NCBI GenBank assembly: GCA_030151365.1
Contig: JASLDW010000092.1
Span: 38,321 to 102,320 of the forward strand
Source: Lysobacter sp.
GTDB taxonomy: Bacteria > Pseudomonadota > Gammaproteobacteria > Xanthomonadales > Xanthomonadaceae
Direction: 5' to 3'
DNA: 64,000 bases
Below the pieces are notes generated by a model, which ran no database searches, was not told the origin of the DNA, and was given only the letters and a program-made list of their open reading frames with translations. The translations under genes were made by a program, and so were the position numbers. This document shows, piece by piece, positions 15,865 to 25,070 of the stretch (positions are counted from its first letter, which is position 1; each line of letters starts with the position of its first letter).

Positions 15865-17564
15865 GGCTTCGCCGGGAAAGGTTCGACGGCAAGCGTGGTC
15901 GCGCGCACGCCGGAGCCGGGCAGGATGTAGATGGCGGATTGATCGATGGTGACCGTCGATGGCGACTTGAGCGCTTTCATCGCACGCGTGGCCAACCATT
16001 CCGAACGCTGCTGGCGCAGGCTGCGGTTCTGCTCGTAGCTGCCGGCTTCGTCGGTGAAACCGGACGCCTTCAGCCGGAACGCGATCCCGCGCGCCTGTCC
16101 TTCGGCGACCAATGCATCGATGTCGTGCATCAGGTCCTCGATCTTCCGGTCCATGCCGTTGCTCGGCTGCGCGGTGCCGCTGTCGAACACCACCGCCGCC
16201 GATTCGATCCGCTTGATCAATGCATCGACCCGCGGCTTGCCCGGATAGGCGAGGGCGCCGGCATCGAGGCGCACGGAATCCAGTGGCACCGCACCCGGTC
16301 GTGTCGCTGCATACCATTTCGGGAACGGCACTTCACCGCGCAGGCGGACCACTCCTTCGGATTGCGCGTATTGCACGTTGGTCTCATCCAGGCCCAAGCG
16401 CCCGGCGACGCGGCGACGGATGATGGCCGGTTCGAGCGATGCATACGGTCGCACGTCCCAGGTGACGCGGGTGTCAGGGTCGTGCGCGGCCGCCCATGCC
16501 TTCACGCCTTCGGCCTGCGGATCCATCAATCCGCTGACGACCACGCGGTTGCGATGGCTGTCATCCCAGCGGGTGATCACCAACCCCGGCTCGGCGGCCA
16601 GGTGATCGCGCAGTGCCGAAGACCGCATGTGCCAGCGCACCTGCATCGCGACGTAGGCAAGCGCGGCGACGGCCAGCACGATCAGCGCCCGTTGGGCGAT
16701 CTTGCGTTGGCCCTGCGCCTTCCCGGCGGCGACATCGTTGCGCGGATTCAGCGCCTCGAGTTGCGATTGGCCGAGCAGCCCGTGTTCCGGGTCGCCCGCC
16801 TGGCCGTCCGCAGCCAGCTGGCTGCCGTGATGGGCATGCAACGCTTCGTTGATTTCGTCGAGGCGAACGCCGAAGTGCTGGTCGGGCACGCCGCGCACGA
16901 AGGCGACGAGGCGCGCGTGCGGGCCTTCGCTGACGGCGAGGTGATAGCCGCCGACCATCGCCGAACCGATGCCGCTTCCACCATCAACGAGTACGGAATC
17001 GCGAACGAACTGATTGATCGCGGTGAACATCCCGGCGACCGCGTCCGCATCGAGCTCCGGCAAACCCTTCGCGGTGACGTGCCCCAGCAGCAAGCCGCTG
17101 TCGGGCTCGATCATGAAGAGATGTTCGACCTGGTAGCGCGTGGTCCGGCGCAACACCACCCAGGCATAGGGAATGCCGGTGCGCCAGGCTTCGAAGCGCC
17201 AGCGCAAGGCGCGCGGGCTGAAGGTCTCGCGCATCGAACGATCGAAACCGTCGGACATTTCGCGCAAGGCTTCGGCGATGGAACGACGGATCGCCGGGCC
17301 GATCACCGGATAGACGACATTGACCACCGTCTCCGGCTTGCGCCGCACCGCCAGCTCGAGCGAGCCGGTGGTTGCTTCCGCCAAGGCATCGCCCAGGCGC
17401 GTGCGCTCGCCGTCGCGGACATTGCGCTCGATGTCTTCCGCGAGCCGATCCGGAACCGTGGCGAATTCCGCCCTGGTTTCCGCCAGCTTTTCCTCGAGCA
17501 CGTCGAGGCGGCTGCTCTCCGGGGTGAGCAGCAAATGGCGCAGGCGGTCATATTCACCGCTCAC
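15861..17564 (-). CDS. Membrane protein with C-terminal OmpA-like domain, GTPase operon
   Basis: A 567-residue protein starting at GTG 17564, with GAGG about ten bases upstream. The N-terminal ~290 residues are soluble, with a helical opening and a conserved-looking block (VVYPVIGPAIRRSI, RTGIPYAWVVLRR). One transmembrane helix follows (ALIVLAVAALAYVAMQV, ~300-316), then two BON-like repeats and an OmpA-like peptidoglycan-binding domain at the C-terminus (GFTDEAGSYEQNRSLRQQRS). The topology implies a cytoplasmic half facing the GTPase and a periplasmic half gripping the wall. It sits between the coiled-coil gene (10-base gap) and the GTPase gene (ATGA overlap). Confidence 0.78.
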   Translation of the reverse strand: MSGEYDRLRHLLLTPESSRLDVLEEKLAETRAEFATVPDRLAEDIERNVRDGERTRLGDALAEATTGSLELAVRRKPETVVNVVYPVIGPAIRRSIAEALREMSDGFDRSMRETFSPRALRWRFEAWRTGIPYAWVVLRRTTRYQVEHLFMIEPDSGLLLGHVTAKGLPELDADAVAGMFTAINQFVRDSVLVDGGSGIGSAMVGGYHLAVSEGPHARLVAFVRGVPDQHFGVRLDEINEALHAHHGSQLAADGQAGDPEHGLLGQSQLEALNPRNDVAAGKAQGQRKIAQRALIVLAVAALAYVAMQVRWHMRSSALRDHLAAEPGLVITRWDDSHRNRVVVSGLMDPQAEGVKAWAAAHDPDTRVTWDVRPYASLEPAIIRRRVAGRLGLDETNVQYAQSEGVVRLRGEVPFPKWYAATRPGAVPLDSVRLDAGALAYPGKPRVDALIKRIESAAVVFDSGTAQPSNGMDRKIEDLMHDIDALVAEGQARGIAFRLKASGFTDEAGSYEQNRSLRQQRSEWLATRAMKALKSPSTVTIDQSAIYILPGSGVRATTLAVEPFPAKP

Positions 17565-17574
17565 GGCGGGCGCC

Positions 17575-18165
17575 TCAGGCGTGTCCGCTGTCGTCCTGCG
17601 CGCCTCGCAGGCGCAATGAGAGCTCCGCCATCATGTCGGCGAGGTCCTCGCGCGCCACCTTTTCGTCGCCCAAGCGGCGATGGCCGGCGGAGAACTGTTC
17701 CTTCGCGCCCTGCAGTGCCGCACCCATCTGTTGTTCAAGCTGGGCCATCGCTTCGCGCGCGCGCGATTCCGTCGCGATTGCATCGTCCTCGTGGCGCTGC
17801 AGGGTGGCGGTGAATTCGTTGGACTGGGTGCGCAGGGCCTGGTTGAAGCGGCTCTCGGCATCTTCCAGCGCACCGCTGCGGGCAGCCGATTCCTGGCGCA
17901 ACTGCGCCTGCAGGCGTTCGATCTGGGCGTTCGCGCGCGCCTCGAGCTCGGCCACGCGCTTCTGGCAATCAGCCTGGATGCGGGCGGATTCGGCCTCGAA
18001 GCGGTCGTGGAGCTCGGCGAGGCGACGCTCGAAATCGCGGACCACGCTGCCGAACATCAGCTCGCGGATCTGTTCCATCTTGTGTTCGCCCTGCGGCGGA
18101 CTGGCGGCACCGTTCGCCTTGTCGGCGCCTGCGCCCGGATTCTGTTGCCCGTTCTTGCCGGCCAT
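17575..18165 (-). CDS. Coiled-coil protein, first gene of the GTPase operon
   Basis: A 196-residue protein, start ATG 18165 with AGGGAAA upstream. After a Gly/Asn/Ala-rich N-terminus, residues ~30-180 are almost entirely predicted coiled coil, rich in Glu, Arg, Gln and Ala (for example ERRLAELHDRFEAESARI). It has no signal or membrane helix. As the first cistron it probably supplies a scaffold or regulator for the membrane protein and GTPase downstream. Coiled-coil effectors are common partners of Rab proteins, but that analogy is inference. It is 106 bases from folE, where a weak promoter-like pair (TTGTCC, 17 bases, CAGTAT) can be read on the minus strand. Confidence 0.72.
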   Translation of the reverse strand: MAGKNGQQNPGAGADKANGAASPPQGEHKMEQIRELMFGSVVRDFERRLAELHDRFEAESARIQADCQKRVAELEARANAQIERLQAQLRQESAARSGALEDAESRFNQALRTQSNEFTATLQRHEDDAIATESRAREAMAQLEQQMGAALQGAKEQFSAGHRRLGDEKVAREDLADMMAELSLRLRGAQDDSGHA

Positions 18166-18271
18166 GATGCGTTTCCCTGTCGTTTCGAGCATTTCGGCGG
18201 GAATACTGGCAGAGCGCCGCAACGCGGACAAGCGACCTACATCGCAATCGCTGAATGGGCGCCGCCTCCGT

Positions 18272-18877
18272 TCAGCGTCGTGTGGACTGGATGAAACCGA
18301 GGAATTCGTTGCGGGTGCGGGCATCCTCGCGGAAGGTCCCGAGCATGCTGGAAGTGAGCATGCTGACGCCGCGCTTGTGGATGCCGCGGGTCGTCATGCA
18401 CTCATGGGCGCCTTCCACCACCACCGCGACGCCCTGCGGCTGCAACGCGCGCTGGATGCACTGGGCGATCTGCGCGGTCATCTTTTCCTGCACCTGGAAG
18501 CGCCGGGCATAGGCCTCGACCACGCGCGCCAGCTTGCTGATCCCGACCACGCGACCGCGCGGCAGGTAACCGACATGGACGCGGCCGATGATCGGCGCCA
18601 TGTGGTGCTCGCAATGGCTTTCGTATTCGATGTCGCGCAGGACGATCATCTCGTCGTAGCCCTCGACTTCCTCGAAGGTGCGCTGCAGGTAGTCGTCGGG
18701 ATCGATGGCGTAGCCGCTGAACCAGTCGCCATAGGCCTTGACCACGCGCTTGGGCGTGTCGAGCAGGCCTTCGCGCTCGGGATTGTCACCGGCCCAGCGC
18801 AGCAGGGTGCGCACGGCGGCTTCGGCATCGGCACGGGCGACGCCGTGGCGCTGGTCGGGAGAGTCGGATTCGTCCAT
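18272..18877 (-). CDS. folE: GTP cyclohydrolase I
   Basis: A 201-residue FolE of normal length. It converts GTP to 7,8-dihydroneopterin triphosphate, the first step of tetrahydrofolate (and pterin) synthesis. The zinc-binding CEHHMAP motif is near residue 88, and VGISKLARVVEAYARRFQVQ and GVAVVVEGAHECMTTRG are the standard family blocks, including the second zinc cysteine. It lies 33 bases downstream of the AIM24-family gene and probably belongs to the tail of the recCBD transcript. Its pterin product is also the precursor of cofactors for aromatic hydroxylases such as PhhA at 41,926. Confidence 0.96.
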   Translation of the reverse strand: MDESDSPDQRHGVARADAEAAVRTLLRWAGDNPEREGLLDTPKRVVKAYGDWFSGYAIDPDDYLQRTFEEVEGYDEMIVLRDIEYESHCEHHMAPIIGRVHVGYLPRGRVVGISKLARVVEAYARRFQVQEKMTAQIAQCIQRALQPQGVAVVVEGAHECMTTRGIHKRGVSMLTSSMLGTFREDARTRNEFLGFIQSTRR

Positions 18878-18910
18878 ATGTGGAATGGTAACGCGGCGAA
18901 CGCGTGGCGA

Positions 18911-19720
18911 TCAGAACGAATTGTCGCCGTCGAGGATGCGGCCGAGGCTGCCGAGCACCGAACCTTCGCCCCGCGATTGACCGCCACCCTGCGGTGCCGC
19001 TGCGAACATGCGCCCGGCCAGGCGCGAGAACGGCAGCGATTGCAGCCAGACCTTGCCGGGACCGGTGAGCGTGGCCAGGAACACGCCTTCTCCACCGAAG
19101 AACATGCTCTTGAGGCCGGGCACGCGGCGGATGTCCATGTCGACGCCGCCGGTATAGGCGACCACGCAGCCGGTATCGACGTCGATGCGCTCGCCCGCGA
19201 CCAGTTCGCGTTCGACCAGGGTGCCGCCGGCGTGGACGAAGACCCAGCCGTCGCCCTCGAGCTTCTGCATGAGGAAGCCTTCGCCGCCGAACAGGCCGGT
19301 GAGGATCTTGCGCTGGAAGGCAATGCCGAGCGAGACACCGCGCGCGCCGGCGAGGAAGCTGTCCTTCTGGCAGATCAGGCGACCGCCGAGATCGGAAAGC
19401 TTCAGCGCCAGCACCGTGCCCGGATAAGGCGCCGCGAACGCGACCTTGGCCTTGCCGCTGCCGGTATGGGTATAGACGGTGGTGAACAGGCTTTCGCCGG
19501 TGACCACGCGCTTGCCCGCCGACAGCAGCTTGTCCATCAGGCCGCCGCCACCCGACGAACCATCGCCGAAGATGGTTTCCATCTGCACGCTGGAATCCTT
19601 GAACATCAGCGCGCCGGCTTCGGCCACCGCGCTTTCGCCGGGATCGAGTTCCACCTCGACGAACTGCATGTCGTGGCCGACGATGCGGAAATCGATCTCG
19701 TCTGCGTTGCGCTGGCTCAT
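18911..19720 (-). CDS. AIM24/TIGR00266-family protein
   Basis: A 269-residue beta-rich protein of the AIM24 family. Typical blocks are MQFVEVELDPGESAVAEAGA at the N-terminus, then LFGGEGFLMQKLEGDGWVFV and YTGGVDMDI. It is soluble, without a signal peptide. Family members occur across bacteria and as a mitochondrial protein; biochemical roles are poorly defined. Its start overlaps the recD stop by ATGA, so it is translated directly after RecD, an unusual association noted in the findings. Confidence 0.87.
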   Translation of the reverse strand: MSQRNADEIDFRIVGHDMQFVEVELDPGESAVAEAGALMFKDSSVQMETIFGDGSSGGGGLMDKLLSAGKRVVTGESLFTTVYTHTGSGKAKVAFAAPYPGTVLALKLSDLGGRLICQKDSFLAGARGVSLGIAFQRKILTGLFGGEGFLMQKLEGDGWVFVHAGGTLVERELVAGERIDVDTGCVVAYTGGVDMDIRRVPGLKSMFFGGEGVFLATLTGPGKVWLQSLPFSRLAGRMFAAAPQGGGQSRGEGSVLGSLGRILDGDNSF

Positions 19721-21468
19721 GGCGATTCCTGGAATGGGGGAAATGCGGAAAGTCTACGGCCCAATCCCGACACGCGGCTGGCATGGCGCGACAGGGCTTT
19801 GGAAATCACGTCGGCGCTGCCAGCGATGTGCAGGGCATTGCGGGCGCGGGTCATCGCCGTATAGATCAACTCCCGGCTGAGGACTCGACTGTCGACGCGC
19901 GGCAGCTGCAGCCACACTTCGTCGAACTCGCTGCCCTGCGCCTTGTGCACGGTCATCGCGAACGCCGACTCGTGCGCGGGCAACGCCGCCGGATGGAAGG
20001 CGCGCACGCCGCCTTCGCCGGCGAACCACGCCAGCGGGACGCCATGCTCGTCCGGCAGGCAGATGCCGACATCGCCATTGAACAGGTGCAGCTGGTGATG
20101 GTTGCGGGTCACCAGCAACAGACGCCCGGGGAACCACGCCGGCGGCGTGCCGATGCGGCGCCCGGACAATGAAGCTTCGATTCGTGCATTGAGGCCACGC
20201 GCGCCTTGTGGACCCTCGCGCAATGCCGTCAGCAGGCGCAGGCGGTTGGCCTGCTTCAGCGCCTCGGCGGGATCTTCGATCGTGGCCAGCGCACGCCAGT
20301 GTTCGAGGAGTTGCGGGCGCGCCTGCAGCGGATCGTCGACGCCCTCGTGAAAATGCACGTTGGACAGGCTACCGCCGCGCAACAGTGCAAGCGCTTCCGT
20401 GGACGCACCTTCGCGCACCGCGTCGGCCAATGGCGCCAGCTGCAATGCCGCGCTCTGGCGCCAGCCGCGCTGCAGGTGCACGCGATGGCCACGCAAGTTG
20501 TCCGCGGAAAGGATCGCCGCCAGCACATCGCCGGCCTCGACCGAAGGCAGCTGGTCGGCATCGCCGAGCAGGATCAGTTGCGCACCGTCGGCGACCGCTT
20601 CGACCAGCTTGCACATCAACGGCAGGTCGACCATCGAGGCTTCGTCCACCACCACGATGTCGAAGGGCAAGGGATTGTCGGCGTCATGGCGGAAACGCGC
20701 GGTGTCGGCGATGGTGCCGAGCAGGCGATGCAGGGTGCTGGCGCTGGTCGGCAATGCCGCGATCGAGTCGGCATCCACGCCCGATGCTTCCAGTTGTCGT
20801 GCGGCGCGCTGCAGGCTTTCCGACATGCGCTCGGCAGCGCGACCGGTCGGCGCGGCCAGCGCGATGCGCGGCGATGGCTTGCCGGCGGCAAGCGTCTGGG
20901 CGATGCGCAGTACCAGCAGGCGCGCAATGGTGGTGGTCTTGCCCGTGCCGGGACCGCCGGTGATCAGCACCAGCGCACGGTGCAATGCCAATGCCGCGGC
21001 ACGGGCCTGGAGATCGCCGTTCCCGGCTTCGGGAAAGAGCGTCGCAAAGAGCGGCGCGATCGTGGCGTCATCGCCTGCGAGCGACCGCGCCGCGATGCGG
21101 TGCAGCCCCAGCGCCAACCGGCGTTCGTATTCGCGGTAGCGGCGCAGGTACAACAGGCCATCTTCCAGCACGAGTGGCGCGGCGACGGATTCCGCATCCT
21201 GCGTTTCCGGCGCGGCGACGAAGCGCGATGCCTGCAACGCCAACAGCCATGCCTCGGCGTCCGGCCATGGCAGATCGGCATCGATGAAACGGTTCGGTCG
21301 CGCCGGATCGAACGCGGCATGGCCTTGCGCGACCGCCAGCGACGCCAGCGCTGCCGCGGCCAATACGTCGTCCGGCGTCGATGGATCGAGACGACGCAGG
21401 CTTTGCGCCAGTGCATCGTCCAGCGTCCGCAGCGCCCCACTCTGTCGCAACGCGCGCAACAGGCTCAT
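19717..21468 (-). CDS. recD: RecBCD enzyme subunit RecD (exodeoxyribonuclease V alpha)
   Basis: A 583-residue superfamily 1B helicase, close to E. coli RecD in size. RecD moves 5' to 3' and sets the speed and Chi response of RecBCD in double-strand-break repair. Walker A is GGPGTGKTTT near residue 172; Walker B is in VVDEASMVDL, and C-terminal helicase motifs include AMTVHKAQGSEFDEV and YTAMTRARN. The ATG at 21468 overlaps the recB stop (ATGA), and its stop overlaps the AIM24 start in the same manner. Confidence 0.94.
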   Translation of the reverse strand: MSLLRALRQSGALRTLDDALAQSLRRLDPSTPDDVLAAAALASLAVAQGHAAFDPARPNRFIDADLPWPDAEAWLLALQASRFVAAPETQDAESVAAPLVLEDGLLYLRRYREYERRLALGLHRIAARSLAGDDATIAPLFATLFPEAGNGDLQARAAALALHRALVLITGGPGTGKTTTIARLLVLRIAQTLAAGKPSPRIALAAPTGRAAERMSESLQRAARQLEASGVDADSIAALPTSASTLHRLLGTIADTARFRHDADNPLPFDIVVVDEASMVDLPLMCKLVEAVADGAQLILLGDADQLPSVEAGDVLAAILSADNLRGHRVHLQRGWRQSAALQLAPLADAVREGASTEALALLRGGSLSNVHFHEGVDDPLQARPQLLEHWRALATIEDPAEALKQANRLRLLTALREGPQGARGLNARIEASLSGRRIGTPPAWFPGRLLLVTRNHHQLHLFNGDVGICLPDEHGVPLAWFAGEGGVRAFHPAALPAHESAFAMTVHKAQGSEFDEVWLQLPRVDSRVLSRELIYTAMTRARNALHIAGSADVISKALSRHASRVSGLGRRLSAFPPFQESP

Positions 21469-24400
21469 GCCGCGGCTCCCGTGGCGACGTGGCCGAACAA
21501 CGCGTCAAGAGCGTGCACCAGTTCCGGCGCGAAACGCTGGGCGAAAATCCCCGGTGAATCGCCGGATTCGGCATCGAGTCCGCGGCAGAACAGATAGCGG
21601 ATGCCGCCGAAATCGCGGGCGTAGTCGTATGCCGCACCGAGGCGGAAGCGCAGCCAGCGATGCAATGCCAGGGTATAGATCAGCGCCTGCAGGTCGTATT
21701 CGCTGTGCGCCATCGCGCGCTGCAGCGATGCACCGTCGTACGCGGGCAGGCGGTTGGACTTGTAGTCGAGCACGTACCACTTGCCGTCGACGCAATAGGT
21801 CAAGTCGACGAGGCCGGTCATCAGCCCTTCCAGCCGCTGGCGCAAGCCGAAGCCGTGGCGATCGCGGACCACGCCATGGGCGTGCAGCAACTCGAGCATG
21901 GCGTCCACGCGCACCGGTCGGAGCGCGAACTGGAACTCGATTTCCGGGCGACGCTGGCCTGCCGGGACATCGCACAAGCGCACGCCTTCCGGCAATGCCA
22001 CCGTCAACGTCTGCCCGACAAGTCGGGTCGTCAGCGCGATGCCCTCGTCCAGCACGTCGGCACCATACCCTTCGTCGCGCAGGGCCTTGGCGATGATGTC
22101 GGCTTCGCGCATCGGGGCGACGTCCCCCGCGTGCCAATCGCGCCACGCGGCGAAATCCGCATGCTCGAACGCGGCATGCAGGGCGACACCATAGCGATTG
22201 CCGGAAAAACGCAGATCGAATCCGTCGTCGACCACGTCAGCGGGGGTATCGGGTTCGTCGTTGCCGCCACTCGCGGGCAAGGTCGATGAACTGCTGGCAT
22301 CGCCGGCATCGGCTTTGGCGAGCTGGCTGAAACTGTAGACCCACCAGTCGTTGGCGAGAAGTCGTTCGGCCTTGCGCGCAACCGGCACTTCGGCCGCATT
22401 CTCCTGCGGCAGGCGCGGCAGATCGCCACGCGGCGGATCCGCATCGATCACGATGCCTTCGACGCGGGCAAGCGCCTCGACGTCACGCAGCATCTTCGCC
22501 AGCGCGGTCCTGTCGTGGTTGTAGAACGCGCCGCCGGCGATCCACAGCGCGTGTTCGGCGCGCGTCAGGCCGACATACAGCAGGCGTGCGTCTTCGGCCA
22601 CTTGATCCCGGATCCACTCCCGATGCGCATCCCTCCAATCATCGGAACCCGTGGCCAAGGGCCAATGCAGGATCCGCCCATCACCGTCGTTGGTGACGAC
22701 GCGCCTGCCCGGCATCTGTACTGGCGTCTTGCCGCCGATCCCTGCGAACGGCAGGAACACCAGCGGATATTCCAGGCCCTTGCTCTTGTGCAGGGTGACG
22801 ATCTGGACCCGTCGCGCATCCGATTCCAGGCGCAACAGCTGTGCTTCATCGTTGTGGTCGGCGTCGGCGATGCGCTGCTCGAGCCAATCGACCAACCCAT
22901 GCAGGCCAAGCACGTCCTGCTCCGCTTCCTGCAACAGTTCGGCCAGCTGCAGGTAGTTGCTGAGCCGGCGCTCGCCATCGAGCAGGCCGAGCAGGCGTTC
23001 ACCGGCATGCGCGGCAAGATCGCCGACCAGCGCAAGCGTGCCCGCGCGATCCCGGCGTTCGCGCCATGCCTGCGCATCCTGCTGCCGCGCGTGACTGGCC
23101 GCGGCGTCACGATCCAACCGTTCGATTGCCGCCGCATCGGCGCCAATCAGCACCGTCGACAACGCCGCGCGCAAGCGGCGGTCATCGCCGATGTGCAGCA
23201 ACGCCAGCAACAATGCATGCAACTCGCGGGCTTCGAACGTAGCGAACAGGCTCAGCTTGCCGGCGGCGACGGCGGGAATGCCGACTTCGGCCAGCGCCTG
23301 GCGGACCAGCGTCGCCTCGGAATGCGAACGCACCAAGACGGCGATATCGCCAGGCTGCACGGCACGCATGCCGTCGCCATCCTTCAGCATCGCCTTGCCG
23401 GCACGCGCATCGGACAACACGCCATGGATCGCCGCGACGCAGGCACGGGTGGCGAGGTCGCGCGACTGGCCGGCACTCCACGGTGCCTGCTTGCCCTTGG
23501 CATCCACGGGCGGCAACGGCGCCCGCCACACCGTCAAGGCTGGCGCGACTCCGTCGTTGCGCAGGAAATCCGCGTCGTGGATTGAGCCACCCGACTCGAC
23601 GGGGTGGAAGCGAATGCGCGGGTCGATGAAAGCCTCGACGCCTGCCTGTCCGTACATGGCATCGATTGCGGCCAGGACTGAAGGCCGCGAACGGAAGTTG
23701 TGCGACAGCCTGGGCGCTTCTTCCGCGGTTTCGCTCGCGGCCAGATAGGCATGGACATCGCCGCCACGGAACCCGTAGATCGCCTGCTTGGGATCGCCGA
23801 TCAGGAACAATGCCGGCCCGGGGCTGCCTCTGCCGAATACGCGATCGAATATCGCCCATTGGCGGGCGTCGGTGTCCTGGAATTCGTCGACGAGCGCGAC
23901 TCGGTATTGGCCGCGCAGCCGTGTTGCCAACACGTCGCCATTGGAACCCGCCAGCGCACCGGCGACGCCATCGATCAGGTCGTCATGGGTCTGCATCCGC
24001 AGCTGGCGCTTCCGCGCGGCCATGCGCACGCGGCCATCGCCACGGATGCGATGCAGCAACGCGGCACGACGCCTGGCGACATATTCGGCGTGCGCGCCCA
24101 AGGCATCCAGATAAGGCGGGATTGCCGCACACAGTGGCGAATCCGGCGTCTTCCCGACGTGCGCCTTGTTGGTTTTCGCAATCAACGCTTCGCGCGTCAG
24201 GTTGGCAAGCCTGCCGTGTTCGAACGGAAGGCCGCCACCTCTCGTGGCCCATTGCATCGCCTCGTCGAACAGAGCGTCGATCCATTCGCTCTTGTAGCTC
24301 TGCCCATTGAGAATCCGTTCGGCGACTGCCGCCAGCAATGCGGCGCGGCAGTCTTCGCCATGCGCGCGGAACGCCTTCGCCAATTCCGCCCCGGCCGCGT

Positions 24401-25070
24401 GCAATGCCGGCGCAGGATCTTCGGGCAATGCGGTTTCCGGGGGCAGCAGGACCGGCTCGCGCAACAACGCCGGAAGATCATCCGCCAAGGCACTGTAACC
24501 CTGGCCCCACAATGCGACGAGGTCGTTCGCCGCATCCGCATCGACCGCATGCGCGCGCCAGAGATCGGCGGCGACCTCTTCGCGCAGATCGCGGTCGCTC
24601 GCCAGCAATTGCGGCGCGTCGAACGCATGGCCCGCTTCCAGCGCATGTTCGCGCAGCACGCGCAGGCAGAAGCCGTGGATGGTGAAGATGGCGGCAAGAT
24701 CGGTCTCGAGCACGGCCTGGCGCAAGCGCCGACGCAAGGCATCGCGACTTTCGTTGCGCTGCGCGAGGTGTGCATCGAGGATCGCGCGCGTCAAAACCGC
24801 TTCCGGTGCTTCATCATTCGCCGAATCCGCATCCAGCACGTCGAGCGCCAGCTGCAGGCGTTCGCGAATGCGCTTGCGCAACTCCTGCGTTGCCGCCTCG
24901 GTGAAGGTCACGGCGAGGATTTCGCCGATGCGCATGTTGCGTTCGACCACCAGCCGCGTCACCAGTGTCGCCAGGGTGAACGTCTTGCCGGTGCCGGCGC
25001 TGGCCTCGATCAGGCGCACGCCGTCGAGCGGCAACTCCAGCCAGGGATCGTGCGCTGCACCGGTGCTCAT
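21465..25070 (-). CDS. recB: RecBCD enzyme subunit RecB (exodeoxyribonuclease V beta)
   Basis: A 1201-residue UvrD-type 3' to 5' helicase plus nuclease. The start at 25070 (MSTGAAHDPW) overlaps the recC stop by ATGA; longer upstream frame was rejected. Walker A is ASAGTGKTFTLATLV (residues ~20-34), and helicase motifs include AVTFTEAAT and VALVDEFQDTD. The C-terminal nuclease has the catalytic Asp in GLVDLTYCVDG and the Asp-x-Lys pair in YVLDYKSNRL (~residues 1085-1108), so both activities look intact. It loads RecA after Chi recognition in the family. Confidence 0.95.
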   Translation of the reverse strand: MSTGAAHDPWLELPLDGVRLIEASAGTGKTFTLATLVTRLVVERNMRIGEILAVTFTEAATQELRKRIRERLQLALDVLDADSANDEAPEAVLTRAILDAHLAQRNESRDALRRRLRQAVLETDLAAIFTIHGFCLRVLREHALEAGHAFDAPQLLASDRDLREEVAADLWRAHAVDADAANDLVALWGQGYSALADDLPALLREPVLLPPETALPEDPAPALHAAGAELAKAFRAHGEDCRAALLAAVAERILNGQSYKSEWIDALFDEAMQWATRGGGLPFEHGRLANLTREALIAKTNKAHVGKTPDSPLCAAIPPYLDALGAHAEYVARRRAALLHRIRGDGRVRMAARKRQLRMQTHDDLIDGVAGALAGSNGDVLATRLRGQYRVALVDEFQDTDARQWAIFDRVFGRGSPGPALFLIGDPKQAIYGFRGGDVHAYLAASETAEEAPRLSHNFRSRPSVLAAIDAMYGQAGVEAFIDPRIRFHPVESGGSIHDADFLRNDGVAPALTVWRAPLPPVDAKGKQAPWSAGQSRDLATRACVAAIHGVLSDARAGKAMLKDGDGMRAVQPGDIAVLVRSHSEATLVRQALAEVGIPAVAAGKLSLFATFEARELHALLLALLHIGDDRRLRAALSTVLIGADAAAIERLDRDAAASHARQQDAQAWRERRDRAGTLALVGDLAAHAGERLLGLLDGERRLSNYLQLAELLQEAEQDVLGLHGLVDWLEQRIADADHNDEAQLLRLESDARRVQIVTLHKSKGLEYPLVFLPFAGIGGKTPVQMPGRRVVTNDGDGRILHWPLATGSDDWRDAHREWIRDQVAEDARLLYVGLTRAEHALWIAGGAFYNHDRTALAKMLRDVEALARVEGIVIDADPPRGDLPRLPQENAAEVPVARKAERLLANDWWVYSFSQLAKADAGDASSSSTLPASGGNDEPDTPADVVDDGFDLRFSGNRYGVALHAAFEHADFAAWRDWHAGDVAPMREADIIAKALRDEGYGADVLDEGIALTTRLVGQTLTVALPEGVRLCDVPAGQRRPEIEFQFALRPVRVDAMLELLHAHGVVRDRHGFGLRQRLEGLMTGLVDLTYCVDGKWYVLDYKSNRLPAYDGASLQRAMAHSEYDLQALIYTLALHRWLRFRLGAAYDYARDFGGIRYLFCRGLDAESGDSPGIFAQRFAPELVHALDALFGHVATGAAA

